Assembly (NCBI GenBank): GCA_009103225.1
Contig: RHPI01001517.1
Location: 337,275-389,570 of the forward strand
Length of the DNA: 52,296 nt
Direction: 5' to 3'
From: Chlorokybus atmophyticus
Lineage: Eukaryota > Streptophyta > Chlorokybophyceae > Chlorokybales > Chlorokybaceae
Translations under genes and position numbers: made by a program
The notes under the pieces: model-generated
The model's input: the letters and a program-made list of their open reading frames with translations, nothing else
Told to the model about the DNA's origin: nothing
The model's database searches: none
Shown: positions 50,501-52,296 of the stretch, piece by piece
Layout: every line of letters starts with the position of its first letter
How positions within the stretch are numbered: the first letter of the stretch is position 1

Positions 50501-51955
50501 AGCACTTGGCATTGGGCAGGATGATCTCCAGCCCACAGCAGCAGCATAGCACGCAACTTTGTAGTGCTTCCTGCAATGTACATGGGAGTTGGGTTCTAGG
50601 ACAAGTCTCAAGTCCTAGGACAGGGTCTAAAACGTTCTAGGACGAGTCTAAGACACGTTAATCTGTCATTTGGTCAAGCAGGCTGCTGGGTGTACCTGCT
50701 GCTTGTTGATGCAGGTTGTCCGCGACATCGGAAGTAGCAAGTCCGTACTCTGTGCCAAACCCTTCGATGTAAAGGGACTCTAACTCAGTCACCAGGGGTT
50801 CCAAGAACGGGTCCATGTTGTTAATCCCATTGGGTATCTGGTCTTTTGGCACAAAACCCACTGGCAGCAGCGAGGAGGTTTGCGTGCTTAAGAGCTTTCC
50901 ACCGTTTAAGACTGCAACATTGATCATGAGGGTGCCTCGCTTGGTGGTTGTGGCAGTGCTGAAGCCATCCCAATGGGCAATAAAAGCCAGATTCCTCGGG
51001 TCTCCGGAGGCTTTCTGCCTGAGAGCAGAGGTCATCTGCTGGCACTGGGCGTTGCGACACTTGAAGACCCATGCATACCCATCTTTTGTCTCAGCAAAAT
51101 GGTGTCCAGGACGATGAATTGTTCCACAGAACTCACATCTGACAGGCAGCCANAAGGACTTGTCTGGGTTCCAAAAATGAATTGTTCCACAGAACTCACA
51201 TCTGACAGGCAGCCAAAAGGACTTGTCTGGGTTCCAAAAGTGCGAAAGCTCTCGCCAGCGGGAGCCATCCCAAGCCTCTTGCTGCGCTGCAGGAGGAACT
51301 GCAGGGTCTTTATCAAGCCATCTGTCGCATTCGCGCCATGATTGCAACCAGTCGTAGCAGATGGTAGGGCAACGAAACATCAGTTGCAGTCTAGCCTTGA
51401 GAGGTAGGTAGTAGTAGCTCACGCAGTCCTTGCGCAGGTTACCACAAGGACACTTCTCTTGCTGCATTGTCTTGCGTAACTTCTCACGCTGACGCCAAGT
51501 AGAGGACTCTTCGGTAACGTCATCGCCAAAGTCTCTCGGGTATGGCTTGCTGAAGAGGTAAGAGCAGTCCTTGCAAACGGAGTAGTGCAAAGGCACTGGC
51601 ATACCCATGCGATTGAACAGGCTGGTGGCAGTTTTGCAGGATGTTGGTAGCTTGCAACCCTCTGATTCCGGACTAAAGGTTTTCTTGGTGGCCATACTGA
51701 GAAGAGAGTCATCGCCCTTGAACAGACAGGCCAGCAACTTGTTGATGCAGTCTTTCGACATACCACCCTCGTCGGCAATGGTCATGATGTTTAGGTACTT
51801 GTCCATGTAAGACTTCTCGGGTTCTGGGTGCTCGGTAAGTGGGTCACTCTCTGCTGGTGCTACAGCAGGTGACACAACTTTGGGAATGGCCCGGAACTGC
51901 TGAAGCACGCGGTCTTTGTGCAAGTGGATTTGGAAACTGAGTTCCTCTGCAGCAC
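47558..51955 (-). CDS. CMC/CACTA-type (Tnp2-like) DNA transposase, multi-exon
   Basis: DDE transposase of a cut-and-paste transposon. Proposed exons on the minus strand: 51955-50696, 50570-49269, 49006-48715, 48604-48367, 48238-48120 and about 47876-47558. All borders except the last have GT-AG sites and agree in phase; the last acceptor is 1 nt out of phase. Exon 1 has the Tnp2 zinc-rich start (LHYSVCKDCSYLF, KCPCGNLRKDC, LPLKARLQLMF), AHWDGFS and FLEPLVTELESLYIEGFG. Exon 2 has LRAMLLLWAGDHPAQ, CACRRCW, a Lys-rich linker, FDPLKDLVYDVMHTLCEG and the LYGWTADNLRLADSLLRYW block. Only two stops interrupt: TAG at 50200-50202 and 48574-48576. The 5' start lies upstream of 51955. Natural end is TGA at 47558. 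Confidence 0.82.
47879..48119 (-). repeat. Transposase last intron, CAGCAAGACC-type repeats
   Basis: Imperfect tandem copies of about 95-100 bp rich in CAGCAAGACCCAGCA and CCAGTCAAGCCTAG on the plus strand. The exon-side motif TTACCTGCAAGATTGG (48 kb) imitates the real acceptor TTGCAGGATTGG, which complicates the exon border. Confidence 0.65.
49007..49268 (-). repeat. Transposase intron 2, CAGCA-rich
   Basis: Donor AA-GTAAGAG (49268) and acceptor TTTGACAG (49007). It contains repeated CCAGCA/GACCCAGCA words (49060-49180), a similar word set to that of the last intron. Confidence 0.65.
50571..50695 (-). other. Transposase intron 1
   Basis: 125 nt, donor AGCAG-GTACAC and acceptor ACATTGCAG. 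Without it the reading frame joins QQAA to GSTTKLRAMLLL, the expected Tnp2 block; with it an in-frame TAA is met. It contains TCCTAGGAC/TCTAGGAC repeats. Confidence 0.75.
51115..51240 (-). repeat. 63-bp tandem duplication in transposase exon, with one N
   Basis: Two adjacent, almost identical 63-bp units (51115-51177, 51178-51240), each encoding a 21-residue segment around FWNPDKS and CEFCGTIH. The first unit contains an N at 51153. The reading frame is kept. An assembly joint is as likely as a real duplication. Confidence 0.85.
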
Positions 51956-52296
51956 CTGTGACAGAAAAGCTTAGGATCTAGCCAAACACGCTGCCAACGA
52001 AAGCCCTAAATGTTGAAGGACTAGCATGCACATGTAGTTGAGGCAAGCATGGATACACACGGACAGAGCTACCGCCACCAGAGCATACACAAGTCACATC
52101 ACATTCATCTATTACAAGTTGTCCGCTGGTTCTTATACCAGCCAGTTACACACACGTCTACGTTTGCAAGCACTGCGTAAGCTATACTCAGCTTTTTGAC
52201 GCGCTTTAAGTTGCGTTGTCTTCCTTACAACTAGAGCTTTCCAACAAGCTCTTACACGCCCAATATGAGTAAGTATACGCGGAGATACGAAGCAGT
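51956..52296. other. Right window edge, upstream of the transposase exon
   Basis: Probably intron or 5' region of the transposase gene (acceptor CTGTCACAG at 51956-51964 on the minus strand). No exon, TIR or other feature recognised. The element continues past the window. Confidence 0.45.

Overview
The window is eukaryotic, non-coding-host DNA built almost entirely from transposable elements. There are no bacterial operons. The genes are retroelement gag/pol genes, a tyrosine-recombinase retrotransposon and one intron-containing DNA transposase. A green-lineage host (green or streptophyte alga) is my best guess. The reasons are the mix of DIRS, chromovirus and copia elements, a plastid-like group II intron scrap at 43.8 kb, and LTRs crowded with TTGACY (W-box-like) motifs. 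This is inference, not proof.

Region 1 (178-23005) is one DIRS-like element, DIRS-1, split by younger insertions. A Ty3/gypsy chromovirus (Ty3-A, 1664-18570, 5-bp duplication CTAGC) sits in its ORF1. Ty3-A itself carries a reversed Ty3/gypsy element in its protease gene (Ty3-B, 3551-9590, duplication GATGG). It also carries a nearly intact copia element between RNase H and integrase (Copia-C1, 11805-16537, duplication TTAAA). A 512-bp miniature LTR element (TRIM-1, 20078-20589) interrupts the DIRS-1 reverse transcriptase just before its YIDD motif.

Region 2 (23-31.8 kb) is a mosaic: DIRS terminal-repeat units, a gag-only copia derivative (TRG-2a), a solo LTR, and scraps of copia, Ty3 and DIRS, joined at several abrupt chimeric junctions.

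Region 3 (31806-39718, minus strand) is a second DIRS copy, DIRS-2. It is split by a gag-only copia-type element (TRG-3), which is itself split by a second copy of the other gag-only family (TRG-2b, duplication ATATG). An assembly gap (Ns flanked by poly-G) lies at about 39.0-39.15 kb.

Region 4 (39.7-46.5 kb) holds a decayed, internally deleted copia element (Copia-C5), a DIRS scrap, an AT-rich organelle-like segment with a textbook group II intron domain V, another DIRS-end unit, and about 2 kb of unassigned DNA. Region 5 (46.5-52.3 kb, minus strand) is a CMC/CACTA-type (Tnp2-like) DNA transposon with a multi-exon transposase gene and a palindromic subterminal repeat array at its 3' side. 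Its 5' end lies beyond the window.

How the parts relate: all LTR elements with a visible primer site appear to use initiator tRNA-Met. The Ty3-type elements and the TRIM match its 3' end; the copia-type elements match its internal anticodon arm. Gag-only elements keep LTRs, primer site and gag but no pol, so they probably depend on autonomous copia relatives. Most older copies carry stops and frameshifts. Copia-C1 and the CMC transposase are the least damaged.
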